64,000 bases of DNA. Origin: Rhodococcus yunnanensis NBRC 103083. GTDB taxonomy: Bacteria; Actinomycetota; Actinomycetes; Mycobacteriales; Mycobacteriaceae. Within the stretch, counting starts at the first letter, position 1, and every line of letters starts with the position of its first letter. Below, piece by piece: positions 7,397-16,478 of the stretch. The notes beneath the pieces were generated by a model, which had not been told where the DNA came from, did no database searches, and saw nothing but the letters and a program-made list of their open reading frames with translations. The DNA lies in NCBI RefSeq assembly GCF_001895005.1, contig NZ_BCXH01000016.1:62001-126000 (forward strand). Direction: 5' to 3'. The translations under genes were made by a program, and so were the position numbers.

Positions 7397-9238
7397 TCAA
7401 TCCGAGTCGGGATGGATCAGTAGCATCGCGCCCCTGATCTCACGATCGTGCACCTTGAACGGGCTGCACCGGATCAGCACCCGCACCGCTCTGCCACGGC
7501 GATTGATGGCGTCCAAACGTATGGAATCGGAGTAGTTCTCGTCCACCAGCGCATTGCCGATCAGCGGTCGTAGCTGCGCGGTCGGCAATCCGATGTCGAG
7601 CGCCAGCAGCTGACGTCCCCGCGCTTCGGTGTCCGTGACCCCCCAGAGCTCCACCGTCGCCCGGTTCCAGACCGTCACCCGCATGTCACGATCGACCACG
7701 ATGATTCCCACCGCCGCCGAATCGAGAATGGAGTCGAAGAACTCCTGCGCCTGCGTCAATTCGACGGTCTTGTCCCCCAGCGCCCCGTTGATCTCGTGCA
7801 GCTCGTCATTGGTGGACTGCAGCTCCTCGTTCATCGTTTCGAGCTCTTCGTTGGTGGACTGCAGCTCCTCGTTGGTCGTCTCGAGCTCCTCGACCGTCGA
7901 TTGCAGCTCCTCGTTGGTCGTCTCGAGCTCCTCGTTTGTCGACTGAAGTTCCTCGTAGGCGTTCTCCAGCTGCTTGTTCGTTTCCTCGACCTTGTCGAGA
8001 AGGGCGCGTGTGGTGCTGACGTCGAAAAATGCGACAGACACACCCACCAGCCCGTTCCCCGCATCGATCAGCGGGTTGACATGGATCTCGAGCCACAGAG
8101 CCTGCCCGCCGTGCTGAAGCCACTCGACGTCACGGATTCTCGACGACCGACGTTCGACTTTGGCCTGCTCGACGTACCCACGCAACTCCACCGGCCGGTA
8201 CGACAGTTCCAGGTCCCGCAGCAGGCGTCCGACATCACGAGCAGACAGACCGAACAGTGACTCGGCGTGCTGATTGATCAGCGCAACCGTCTCGTCGCCG
8301 GTGAGTACCACCTGCGCGACGGGGGTGTGACGGAACGCGAGCTCGCGCAGATTGGACACGCCGGGCAAGTCGTGGACCGACTCCGCGAGAGTCTCCGACG
8401 GCATTCGGGCAGGGGCGCTTCGCTCGTCGGTCACCTTGCGGAACAGACGGTTCTTCAGATCGAACGGCGCAAAACGGTCGCTGTGGCTCAGCAACATCTC
8501 GGCGTGGCCGAGAAAGAGAATTCCATGGGGCGCAAGCGCAAAGTGCAACCGGCCCAATACCCGTCGCTGCGTCTCGGCGTTGAGATACATCAGGGTGTTC
8601 CGGCACACCAACAGATCGATACGCGAAATCGGAGCATCCTGGACGAGGTCGTTTCGCCCGAAGATGACCGCCCTGCGCAGCTCCTTGCTGAATACGTACC
8701 GCGTACCGTCCTGGTCGAAGAAACGCGAAAGATGTTCCGCCGGGATGTTCTCGACGGCTTTCGCGTCGTACGACGCCTGACGTGCCGCGGCGAGCGCATC
8801 CTCGTCGACGTCCGTGGCGTAGATCTTGACGCGCTGGCGGAAGCTTTCCGGGCCCACCGCGTCGGCGAGCAACATCGCCAGCGAATACGCCTCCTGGCCC
8901 GTCGCACATCCTGCGCTCCACACCCGGATCGGATCATCGGGACCCCGCTGAGCGAGTAGCTGCGGAATAACTATGGTGCGCAGCACTTCCCACGCGTCAG
9001 GATCTCGGTAGAACGTAGTGACATTGATGAGGATCGTGTTGAACAACGACGCGAACTCGTCCGAGCTCGCCTGCAGATGATCGAGATATTCGGAGTATTC
9101 CTCGAAGCCGATCTGCTCCATCCGATGCCGCACCCGCCGCATCAACGACGTGCGCTTGTACCCCGTGAAGTCGAATCCACGGGCATCTCGCAGATAACGA
9201 AGCAGCGTCTCGAAATCGTCGTCGAGTTCCTCGGGCAA
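7397..9238 (-). CDS. CheR-type methyltransferase with coiled coil and PAS domains
   Basis: A protein of about 613 residues. The N-terminal CheR alpha domain (KRTSLMRRVRHRMEQIG) leads into a SAM-binding domain with WSAGCATGQEAYSLAMLLAD, in which Gln replaces the usual Glu of CATGEE, and NTLMYL. A PAS-like domain with FGLSARDVGR follows. Next is about 70 residues of heptad repeats (alternating LQSTNEEL and LETTNEEL units, encoded at about 7806-7985), then a C-terminal PAS domain. It probably methylates glutamates of a partner protein, sensing a signal via PAS. No in-frame ATG fits; a TTG at 9238 has GGAAGGA upstream at normal spacing and is the chosen start. It is divergent from cheB, and no chemoreceptor gene is present. 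Confidence 0.85.
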   Translation of the reverse strand: MPEELDDDFETLLRYLRDARGFDFTGYKRTSLMRRVRHRMEQIGFEEYSEYLDHLQASSDEFASLFNTILINVTTFYRDPDAWEVLRTIVIPQLLAQRGPDDPIRVWSAGCATGQEAYSLAMLLADAVGPESFRQRVKIYATDVDEDALAAARQASYDAKAVENIPAEHLSRFFDQDGTRYVFSKELRRAVIFGRNDLVQDAPISRIDLLVCRNTLMYLNAETQRRVLGRLHFALAPHGILFLGHAEMLLSHSDRFAPFDLKNRLFRKVTDERSAPARMPSETLAESVHDLPGVSNLRELAFRHTPVAQVVLTGDETVALINQHAESLFGLSARDVGRLLRDLELSYRPVELRGYVEQAKVERRSSRIRDVEWLQHGGQALWLEIHVNPLIDAGNGLVGVSVAFFDVSTTRALLDKVEETNKQLENAYEELQSTNEELETTNEELQSTVEELETTNEELQSTNEELETMNEELQSTNDELHEINGALGDKTVELTQAQEFFDSILDSAAVGIIVVDRDMRVTVWNRATVELWGVTDTEARGRQLLALDIGLPTAQLRPLIGNALVDENYSDSIRLDAINRRGRAVRVLIRCSPFKVHDREIRGAMLLIHPDSD

Positions 9239-9382
9239 ACCGGGTCCTTCCGTGGTTTCGTGCGGACGTAGGGTTCGCCCGCGCGCCCATGACTGTAACG
9301 TCCATTCTGACGCATCGGCCGGTGTGAACGCAGCAAGCCCGAGCTTTCGGTTAGAAGTCCGCCATTCGGGTAAGACGGAAGC

Positions 9383-10372
9383 GTGCCGGATTCCAGCAGT
9401 CCTCTCATCGTCGCCGTCGGTGCCTCTGCGGGCGGTGTCGAGGCGCTGACCGCATTGGTCGCTCATCTGCCCGAAAACTTTCCGCACGTGATGCTGGTAG
9501 CTCTGCACATGCCGGAGAACGGAACCAGTGCGCTGGCGCAGATTCTCGATCGATCAGGATTGCTGCCCGCGGTGACCGCGGAAAGCGGCGCTGCGTTGCG
9601 CCCCGGAGTCATCCACGTCGCGCGCCCAGGCCGTCACCTCCTCGTCGACGGCGGCGAGGCGCTCCTGAGCGACGGGCCGACGGAAAACGGACATCGCCCA
9701 TCGATCAACGCGCTGTTCCGATCGGTCGCAGTGTCGGCCGAGACGCGGGCCGTCGGCGTACTGCTGTCCGGAGTGGGCGACGACGGCGTCGACGGCCTCG
9801 CCGCAATCCAGGCTCGCGGAGGCATCGCGATCGCGCAGCATCCCAACGACGCTGTCTACCCGACCCTGCCGGGTCACGCCATCGAGGAAGTTGGCGTCGA
9901 TCACGTTCTCCCCGCGGCGCGGATCGGCCCGATGCTGATGAGAATGGATCAACGACCACGCCCACCGAGCACGTCCTTGGATCGAGAGCGCCTGGAATTC
10001 GAGAATTTCATCGCAAGCAGCAGCCGGTTCGAACGCCACCCCACCGCCGACCATCTCGGCACACCCTCGGGCTACGTGTGCCCGGACTGCGGGGGTGCCC
10101 TCATCGCCATCGACGAGAAACACAACTTCCGCTGCCACATCGGCCATGCGTGGACCGGACACGCATTGTTGGAAGCACAGAGTTCGAAGATCGACGGTGC
10201 CCTGGCCGTAGCTCTCCGCAGTTTGCACGAGCGCATTCATCTGGCGAATTCGCTGGCGGTCAAATCCAGGCCCGGCCCGCTCCAGGACCGATACAACCTT
10301 CATGCGAAAGAGGCATTGCAGGCGGCAACGGTCCTCAGCGCAGCACTCACTCAGCATCCGTTCGAACCCTGA
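9383..10372 (+). CDS. cheB: CheB-type protein-glutamate methylesterase, no receiver domain
   Basis: A 329-residue protein whose first 190 residues are a CheB methylesterase catalytic domain. The Ser nucleophile lies in VGASAGG, the His in ALHMPENG and the Asp in LSGVGDDGVDGL. The C-terminal part has a Cys4-like zinc motif (CPDCGGAL and FRCHIGHAW) and a helical tail, as seen in stand-alone CheB proteins. The usual N-terminal receiver domain is missing, so control must be different from enteric chemotaxis. It is divergent from a CheR-PAS gene across a 144-bp region. In many bacteria such CheB and CheR modules occur as one fused sensory protein. The GTG at 9383 starts directly at the domain. Confidence 0.88.
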   Translation: MPDSSSPLIVAVGASAGGVEALTALVAHLPENFPHVMLVALHMPENGTSALAQILDRSGLLPAVTAESGAALRPGVIHVARPGRHLLVDGGEALLSDGPTENGHRPSINALFRSVAVSAETRAVGVLLSGVGDDGVDGLAAIQARGGIAIAQHPNDAVYPTLPGHAIEEVGVDHVLPAARIGPMLMRMDQRPRPPSTSLDRERLEFENFIASSSRFERHPTADHLGTPSGYVCPDCGGALIAIDEKHNFRCHIGHAWTGHALLEAQSSKIDGALAVALRSLHERIHLANSLAVKSRPGPLQDRYNLHAKEALQAATVLSAALTQHPFEP

Positions 10373-10453
10373 GGTCCCTTGCTCCCTGCCTCCGCTCCCT
10401 GCGCCGAAAATCGAATGCACAGTGGCACAGACCGGGTGTAGCGTCCGACGACC

Positions 10454-11245
10454 ATGACGAACGAGACGAGCAGGGCCGATTCCCGTATCCGGCACGACGA
10501 CGATCCTGCGGACGGCTTGTTCCCCGAAAGTGTGGCCGCGCGCTACGACCATCCCGGCGGCGAGAACGAACTCGCCGTGATCACACCGGCGGTGGACGTT
10601 CTGCAGGATCTGGCCGGCGACGGACCGGTGCTCGAGTTCGCCGTCGGGACCGGGCGGATCGGCGCACCGCTCGCCGCCCGCGGGGTCCAGATGAGTGGTA
10701 TCGAACTGAGCCGGGCCATGGCGTCACGCATCACCGGCAAGCCAGGAGGCGACGACGTCGACGTGACGATCGGCGATATGACGACCACGCGGGTGCCCGG
10801 CCGATTCTCCCTGGTGTATCTGGTGTTCAACACGATCAGCAACGTCACGACGCAGGACGCGCAAGTCGACGTCTTCCGGAACGCGGCCGCCCACCTGCGG
10901 CCCGGCGGCCTGTTCCTCATCGAAGTGGGACTGCCGGACATTCGACGTCTGCCGCCAGGGCAGGACATCGTTCCGTTCGCAGTGACCCCGGGCGAATCCG
11001 GTAGCGGGTACGTCGGGTTCGACCAGTACGACGTCGTGACACAACGGTTCACCTCGAACCACGTCACGGTCTCGGCCGATGGCCGAGGGCGGTTCCGACG
11101 CATCCCCTTCCGATACGCCTGGCCCGCGGAGTTCGACCTCATGGCCCGCATCGCGGGCCTGACGCCGGCGCACCGCTGGGCGGATTGGGACCGCTCGGAA
11201 TTCACCGCGGAGAGCACCAAACATGTGTCGGTCTGGCAGAAGTGA
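10454..11245 (+). CDS. Class I SAM-dependent methyltransferase
   Basis: A 263-residue protein with a Rossmann-type methyltransferase core. The SAM-binding glycine motif is VLEFAVGTGRIGAPLAARG at about 55-75. It is followed by the acidic residue of motif post-I in MSGIELSRAM, and motif II is in FSLVYLVFNTISNV. LRPGGLFLIEVGLP marks the post-III region. The substrate is not predictable. It follows cheB by about 80 bp on the same strand and converges with a hypothetical gene at 11282. Confidence 0.88.
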   Translation: MTNETSRADSRIRHDDDPADGLFPESVAARYDHPGGENELAVITPAVDVLQDLAGDGPVLEFAVGTGRIGAPLAARGVQMSGIELSRAMASRITGKPGGDDVDVTIGDMTTTRVPGRFSLVYLVFNTISNVTTQDAQVDVFRNAAAHLRPGGLFLIEVGLPDIRRLPPGQDIVPFAVTPGESGSGYVGFDQYDVVTQRFTSNHVTVSADGRGRFRRIPFRYAWPAEFDLMARIAGLTPAHRWADWDRSEFTAESTKHVSVWQK

Positions 11246-11281
11246 CCGGACCGGAGTCAGTCCCGCCGTCGTCGCAGGTAC

Positions 11282-11776
11282 TCAATCCGCCACGAGTTGG
11301 GACGAGCCGAACATGCCGCCCACGCCGCGTTCACGCTGACGGCCGATCACGTACCGGCCGGGAGCTATTCCGGTGGCACCGTGCTCGGGATGGATGAGAT
11401 AGGCAACGACCTGCGTGTCGAGAATGCCGAGCGCAAGTCCCCGAGAGTCGTGTACCCGCGACGACCATCTGCACTCGCCGCCGTCGGCGAGGAGCGTGTG
11501 CGGGTTACCGCCTGCGGCACTGCGTAACAACTCCACTCCCGAGAGCGGAACGTCCACCGTGTGCGACCACGACGTGGTCATCACCGCCTCGAGCCGCTCG
11601 TGCGGTACCACGATGAGATCGCCTTGGGCTTGCAGCCCGTCGATCACGGGAATCGACATCGCCTGATCGAGATAGTCGAACACATCGAGTCCCGACAGCG
11701 ACGTCAGCTCGGACAGGGTCATAGGGTTGTTCAGGGGCATGGGATTTTTGAAAGTCGTGGGGCTTTCGAGGGTCAT
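11282..11776 (-). CDS. Hypothetical protein paired with the DUF6745-like gene
   Basis: A 164-residue protein with no family I can name. The first 20 residues are a low-complexity stretch of TLESP/NPM/NPMTL units encoded by a short repetitive sequence around 11700-11770. The rest looks globular, with repeated beta-strand-like segments such as GDLIVVPHERLEAVM and RWSSRVHDSRGLALGILD. AAGGTGA precedes the ATG at 11776 at good spacing. It lies 32 bp downstream of the DUF6745-like gene on the same strand, so the two are probably co-transcribed and functionally linked. No signal peptide or membrane segment is visible. Confidence 0.75.
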   Translation of the reverse strand: MTLESPTTFKNPMPLNNPMTLSELTSLSGLDVFDYLDQAMSIPVIDGLQAQGDLIVVPHERLEAVMTTSWSHTVDVPLSGVELLRSAAGGNPHTLLADGGECRWSSRVHDSRGLALGILDTQVVAYLIHPEHGATGIAPGRYVIGRQRERGVGGMFGSSQLVAD

Positions 11777-11808
11777 GAGATTCACCTTGTGTGTCGGTAT
11801 GCGAATGT

Positions 11809-13011
11809 TCAGGTTCGGCGGAGAAGGTCGGCGTAGTCGGCGCCGCTGATGCCGTAGGTCCACCCGGCAGCATCCATGGCAGACGGCATCCAGTGAGGAA
11901 CGTGCAGTCCGTACCGTCGACGGTGCCCGTCGCGCTCACGGGAACCGTTCACCGCCAGCAATATTCGACTACGCCTGCCCCAACCATCCGGCGTCGTGTA
12001 GAGCTGTAGCATGCACCCTGGATTGCCGGGGTCGTCGCTTCGGTCGATGAGTTCCAACCCCGCCGCATCGATGTAGGAGTCCCATCCGATGCGTTCGATG
12101 GCGCAGCGGCGGACCTCGACGTTGCGCTCGGCGGAGATACGTTCGACGGATGGATCGAGCACGACCCAGTCCGGCACGATCGTGCCGTGCAGCACGAACA
12201 CTGCTGTGCCATCGGCGAATTCGAGAGCCGGACGGTCAGGTTCGTGCAACCTGCGCTGGTTGTGCACACCGCCGGGAGTGGGTTCGGTGCGCAGCGCGGT
12301 CGGGCGTTCGGACATGACGCAGACGCCGTCGAACGCCCACCACCATCCGGTGGAGTCAGTCAGTACCGACAACACGTCGAGTAGGACGACGTCCTCGTAC
12401 CCGAACGTCACCAACCCGGAACGCCGATAGACATCGTAGTGACCGACCCGATGGGCCTCTTGCTGTCCGTACCACGTGACGCCACACACGACGGGTGGCA
12501 TCAACGTCCGCACTGCGGAGGCAACTCCGTCGAACAGGCTGGTACGCAACGAATCCCACATCGACGCCCGTAGAACGAGATCAGGGTCGATGCCGCGCCC
12601 CAGGGCGTCCTTCGGAGGCAGAGAACGCGCCGCCTCGATGGCCGAATGCCTGCCTGCCCAGTCCGATCTTCGACGCTCTATCCGGGCATCCATGCGTGCG
12701 AAGGATGCCCGGATACGCGCTGCGATGCACGTGGGCGGCAGATCCAGACGATCCTCGGCGAACGACATCGATTCGGCGAGGTTCTCGTCCTCGATGAGAG
12801 TCGCCCCAGCAGGCGGAGACGGCACCCAGACGAACTCGGGCCGAGCCAGGCCGCACAGTCGATAGAGCTGTGCGACGGCAGATTCGGCCGAGGTTCGATC
12901 GGACCGCCGAGTACACAGTCCCCGCGCGAGCCACGCGTCACGTTCAGCTGAGATATTTTCGATGATCTCGCCCCGAATCGGATGTCGTGGGGCGAGTGAT
13001 GCGGCGGTCAC
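11809..13011 (-). CDS. DUF6745-like protein of unknown function
   Basis: A 400-residue protein. The central-to-C-terminal region matches my memory of DUF6745 proteins: a sequence around HEPDRPALEFADGTAV, then VLHGTIVPDWVVLDPSVERI, then AERNVEVRRCAIERIGWDSY. The N-terminal half is helical with an ARPEFVWVPSPPAG-type segment. The biochemical function of this family is not known to me. The GTG at 13011 is a tentative start, as the open frame extends to 13122 without a convincing ribosome-binding site. It is followed closely by the hypothetical gene at 11282-11776. Confidence 0.75.
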   Translation of the reverse strand: MTAASLAPRHPIRGEIIENISAERDAWLARGLCTRRSDRTSAESAVAQLYRLCGLARPEFVWVPSPPAGATLIEDENLAESMSFAEDRLDLPPTCIAARIRASFARMDARIERRRSDWAGRHSAIEAARSLPPKDALGRGIDPDLVLRASMWDSLRTSLFDGVASAVRTLMPPVVCGVTWYGQQEAHRVGHYDVYRRSGLVTFGYEDVVLLDVLSVLTDSTGWWWAFDGVCVMSERPTALRTEPTPGGVHNQRRLHEPDRPALEFADGTAVFVLHGTIVPDWVVLDPSVERISAERNVEVRRCAIERIGWDSYIDAAGLELIDRSDDPGNPGCMLQLYTTPDGWGRRSRILLAVNGSRERDGHRRRYGLHVPHWMPSAMDAAGWTYGISGADYADLLRRT

Positions 13012-13094
13012 GCGACGGTGGCGGAGTCCGCCTTTCCTGTAGTCATGATTCGAGGATGGCACGGGATCGGCCGAAGCGCAAGGCGTCCACCCCT

Positions 13095-13904
13095 CTACCG
13101 CGCAGCTGCGAAGGCGGCCCACATCGATGCACCCAACAGGCGTTGCCCAGCCGCGTTGTAGTGAATCTTCTCGGTCTCGCTGTTGTAGAGCCCGCGCGGC
13201 CCCTCCACGAAAACAACTCCGGCGCGGCGGTTCGGTGTGTCGCGGTGTACCGCGTCGATCACCGGATAGTCGCGGTGCGCCGACTCGATCTCGTCCGGCA
13301 CCATCTGCCCGATCACGAACGGCACCTCACCGAACCGTGCACGCACTGTGTCTATGACGAGATCGAGCTTGTCCGCGTACACCGGCCCCGGGGTCAGCGG
13401 AACATCACTCTCGCCCTGGTGCCACAGCACGGCGGCCACACTGCTGCCCGGGGCCGCATCGAGTCCGGATTCGATGCGGCGCACGGCATTCCAGAACAGA
13501 TTCATCCGCGCACCGCGATCTGCTGGGTCCCACGTCGTGCCGCCGACCCGCGCGAATGCGGAATCTCCACGAGCGCAGGGAATCAGCAGAACCGGCTGCC
13601 CGGTGTCGTCGGCCAGCCGGCGTGCGAACGTCGTCGCAAAGCCGACTGCCTTCGACGGCACCTCGTGGAACAGCGGATCGCATCCCGCAACGATCGTGTT
13701 CTTCGACCGACCCGACGACGCCCACTGATGCACCCTCGGATGCGGTGCGTCCAGTCCGGCGCGGTCGAGACCGATGCCTGCGCCGTGCGCATTCGATTGC
13801 CCCATGACAGCGACGACCAGATACGGTTCCGCGAACGGGGGCACCGGAAGTCCGGATCCCAAGCGCCGCTTGATGATATCTTTACCGCGCACCACAATGC
13901 TCAT
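13095..13904 (-). CDS. SGNH/sialate O-acetylesterase-like carbohydrate esterase
   Basis: A 269-residue enzyme of the sialic-acid-specific acetylesterase type (SASA, CE6-like). Block I is VMGQSNAHGAG with the Ser nucleophile, block III is LWHQGESDV and the catalytic His is in EKIHYNAAGQ. Such enzymes remove O-acetyl groups from carbohydrates such as xylan or bacterial polysaccharides. There is no clear signal peptide; the N-terminus is basic (RGKDIIKRRLG). The gene starts 10 bp after the upstream lipase gene and appears to be the last gene of the minus-strand operon starting at 21037. Removing acyl groups from the polysaccharide made by the neighbouring genes is a reasonable inference. Confidence 0.85.
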   Translation of the reverse strand: MSIVVRGKDIIKRRLGSGLPVPPFAEPYLVVAVMGQSNAHGAGIGLDRAGLDAPHPRVHQWASSGRSKNTIVAGCDPLFHEVPSKAVGFATTFARRLADDTGQPVLLIPCARGDSAFARVGGTTWDPADRGARMNLFWNAVRRIESGLDAAPGSSVAAVLWHQGESDVPLTPGPVYADKLDLVIDTVRARFGEVPFVIGQMVPDEIESAHRDYPVIDAVHRDTPNRRAGVVFVEGPRGLYNSETEKIHYNAAGQRLLGASMWAAFAAAR

Positions 13905-13914
13905 GTCCCCACCT

Positions 13915-15126
13915 TCACTCGCAGTCGTTCGCGGCGGCGTCGCCGGCGAAGCGTTCGCCTATCCACCGATTGACCGCATCCCCATCGAGGTCGCTGTGGC
14001 CCTTGCCGTGTTGCCGGTCGATGGTGACGGCATCACCGAACGCGCACGCTTTCGCCAGCGCGTCGTCCGTCCACGAGACATCGATGTAGGTATCGGCATC
14101 GCCGTATACCACCAACATCGGTGCGGTTGCCCTCTGCTGAGGGACCGCCATAGCGCCGAGGTAGGAATCCAACAGCGCAGCAGCCTGTTCGGTGCGCGGC
14201 GCGAAGTCCAGCGGCCCGATCCGCGCGGCGGCATCGGTGCGCGCCGACGCCGTGGCCGGGGTGCAGCCGCTGAGTACGTCCCAGTCCTCGGCGACATGCC
14301 CGCTGCGGTAGTCGTCCAGGTCCAAGTCCGGATGCGCTCTGGACAACGATTCGAGTAGCCAGTGAACCAACGGAGCTTGATCGGCCGTCAGCGTTCCCTG
14401 CTCGGTCTTGTCGACAAGACCGCTGACATTTGCACTCGGCGCCAGACTGACCGAGCCGAGAAGCTCCAATTCCGGTGCGTACCCTGCTTGTTCGTTGGCC
14501 GCCCATGCGGCACCGCCGCCCTGGGAACCGCCGAACGCTACCCACCGGCTCGAGACGTCGGGGAACGTGTGGCGGAGCGCGCGAACGGCGTCGATCATGT
14601 TGTAGCCGGCCGACGCGTTGTCCAGATACCGATGCACTCCCGGGTGTCCGAGCCCCTCGTAGTCCGTGACCGCCACCGCGAATCCCGCTGCGGTGTATCC
14701 CGCAACGAGCGGCGCCACTCCGAGGAGAGTGCGAGACAACGACGGTCCACACGCCTGTTCGATCCCCGTCGTGCCGTGGCCGAAGGAGATCACCGGCCAC
14801 CCGCCCTCGGGTGCGTCCCCTGCCGGGGTGAACACGCTGCCGGACACTTCCGTCGTCCCGCCGCCATTCCCGGCCGACCGGTAGACCACCCGCGCTGCCT
14901 TCACCCCGGCCCTGGTGACCGTCCACGGCAGATTCGGCAGGGTCTCGGCGCTGACCACCGATCCGTTACCCACGCCAGGATCGGCCACCTCGATCGGCTC
15001 GGATGGCTGTGGCCACGTCGACAGAACCGCGATGCCGGGGGCCAGCACCAGCGCCGGGACTACCGTCGAACATCCCGACAGCATCAGTACCGACGCCGCC
15101 AGCGCCGCGTATGCACGCGCCCTCAT
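13915..15126 (-). CDS. LIP-family secreted lipase, lipoprotein (first of three)
   Basis: A 403-residue protein with a lipoprotein signal peptide (lipobox LSGC, Cys19), so it is likely anchored outside the membrane. The body fits the secretory lipase (LIP) family: SFGHGTTGIEQACGPS, the nucleophile elbow GGSQGGGAAWAANE, the acid in YGDADTYIDVSW and the His in GKGHSDLDGDAV. The family includes triacylglycerol lipases of fungi and actinobacteria. It lies 67 bp downstream of an acyltransferase gene and 10 bp upstream of the SGNH esterase. Its two relatives at 16479 and 18385 share the same motifs and operon. A role in processing acylated cell-surface glycans or lipids is inference. Confidence 0.9.
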   Translation of the reverse strand: MRARAYAALAASVLMLSGCSTVVPALVLAPGIAVLSTWPQPSEPIEVADPGVGNGSVVSAETLPNLPWTVTRAGVKAARVVYRSAGNGGGTTEVSGSVFTPAGDAPEGGWPVISFGHGTTGIEQACGPSLSRTLLGVAPLVAGYTAAGFAVAVTDYEGLGHPGVHRYLDNASAGYNMIDAVRALRHTFPDVSSRWVAFGGSQGGGAAWAANEQAGYAPELELLGSVSLAPSANVSGLVDKTEQGTLTADQAPLVHWLLESLSRAHPDLDLDDYRSGHVAEDWDVLSGCTPATASARTDAAARIGPLDFAPRTEQAAALLDSYLGAMAVPQQRATAPMLVVYGDADTYIDVSWTDDALAKACAFGDAVTIDRQHGKGHSDLDGDAVNRWIGERFAGDAAANDCE

Positions 15127-15193
15127 CGCGCGTGCATGCCGTCCCCTACACCCCGCTCGGACAACAGCGGTACGGGGCGTGTCGTGCGCGACA

Positions 15194-16462
15194 CTATGTG
15201 GCTGACCGGAATTTACGCGCCTGCATCAGGGCAGGCTTCTCCACCAATCGGTAGGTGATGGTGGCGAACACCAGGCTGACGGTAGCCACGACGAGGAAGT
15301 TCCACAACATTCCCAGCGGACTGTCCCCTGCCATCCAACCGAATCGGCCGACCACGATCAGTATCGGGAAGTGCCACAGGTACACACTGAGCGAGACGGT
15401 TCCGACGTAACTCAGTGGGGCCCAGTCGGCGAGTTCGGCCAGGCGTGAGTTCTCACCGCGCGCCAGCGGAGCGATGATGAACAGGATCAGCAGCCCCGAC
15501 CCGATGGCCACGAACGTACTCTGCCAGCGTGAGTTGTCGTCGACCAACTTCAACGAGATGACCGCAACCGGAATCATCGCCAGCCCTGCCCACCACCGCA
15601 TCTTGGTGGCGACCACACCGGTCAGGACTCCGTTGTCGATGGCGACGAATACGACGGCCACCAGCATGCCGTAGGTGAAGTTGTCGGCCAGCGACCAGAA
15701 GCTTCGGCTGAGTACGGCGATTCCGTTGGGACCCCAGTCGAGAAGTTGCGGGCTCGTGATCCCGGACGACTCGACCAGACTCGCGGTGTAGAGCTTGCCG
15801 GTCAGTCCGATCACGAACAGGACGACAACCGGGATCATCGCCAGCACAGGGGCACTGATGTTCGTCCGCTTCCGTAAGTAGAACGCGATCCCCGCGAGCA
15901 ACGGCAGGGCGATGTAGAACGCGAGCTCGAGCGAGAGCGACCACGACGGGCTGATTCCCGTCTGCAGATACGCCGGGAAGTACGAGTGCAGCAGCGTCAG
16001 GTTGGCCAGCAACTCCAGCGGATCGGTGAGCATCCCGAGGCCCGCGTCGGTGAAATGGCGTTCTGCGACGGCGGCGTTCTCGGTGAACACCGCGCGCAGC
16101 ACGAAACTGCACAGCAGAAGAATCACGATGTAGGCCGGGAAGATCCGCATGATCCGGTGCACGACGTACGTCTTGTTGTCCGGCATCGACTTCCCGGCGA
16201 AAAGCCTGCGGACCATAGGCAGAAAGATCAGGAAGCCGGACAGTGCGAAGAAGAAGATCAGCCCTTGACCCAGCAGGCCGAGCTTGAAGTCGATGACGGT
16301 CTGCGGGCTGTTGTGACCGCCGACGTGCACTGCGAGAACGCACAGGCACGCGAATCCGCGCGGGCCGTCGAGACCGACGATGCGCGTGGCCCGGCCTGCC
16401 GGCCGAACCGCCGGAGATGTCTTGGTTGCAGCACCAGCAGTGCCGTCGGGAGAATCGGTCAT
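15194..16462 (-). CDS. Acyltransferase 3 family membrane protein
   Basis: A 422-residue protein with about ten transmembrane helices. The signature acyltransferase-3 N-terminus is present (RIVGLDGPRGFACLCVLAVH, with the family's Arg and His residues) together with FFALSGFLIF. A later segment YLWHFPILIVVGRFG resembles the C-terminal part of OafA-type O-acetyltransferases. The protein ends with TYRLVEKPALMQARK. It should transfer acetyl or other acyl groups to an extracytoplasmic sugar. The ATG at 16462 begins a Thr/Ala-rich cytoplasmic tail. It sits between two lipoprotein lipase genes in the polysaccharide operon, which suggests acyl decoration of the exopolysaccharide. Confidence 0.93.
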   Translation of the reverse strand: MTDSPDGTAGAATKTSPAVRPAGRATRIVGLDGPRGFACLCVLAVHVGGHNSPQTVIDFKLGLLGQGLIFFFALSGFLIFLPMVRRLFAGKSMPDNKTYVVHRIMRIFPAYIVILLLCSFVLRAVFTENAAVAERHFTDAGLGMLTDPLELLANLTLLHSYFPAYLQTGISPSWSLSLELAFYIALPLLAGIAFYLRKRTNISAPVLAMIPVVVLFVIGLTGKLYTASLVESSGITSPQLLDWGPNGIAVLSRSFWSLADNFTYGMLVAVVFVAIDNGVLTGVVATKMRWWAGLAMIPVAVISLKLVDDNSRWQSTFVAIGSGLLILFIIAPLARGENSRLAELADWAPLSYVGTVSLSVYLWHFPILIVVGRFGWMAGDSPLGMLWNFLVVATVSLVFATITYRLVEKPALMQARKFRSAT

Positions 16463-16478
16463 GGTGGGCGCCTTACGG

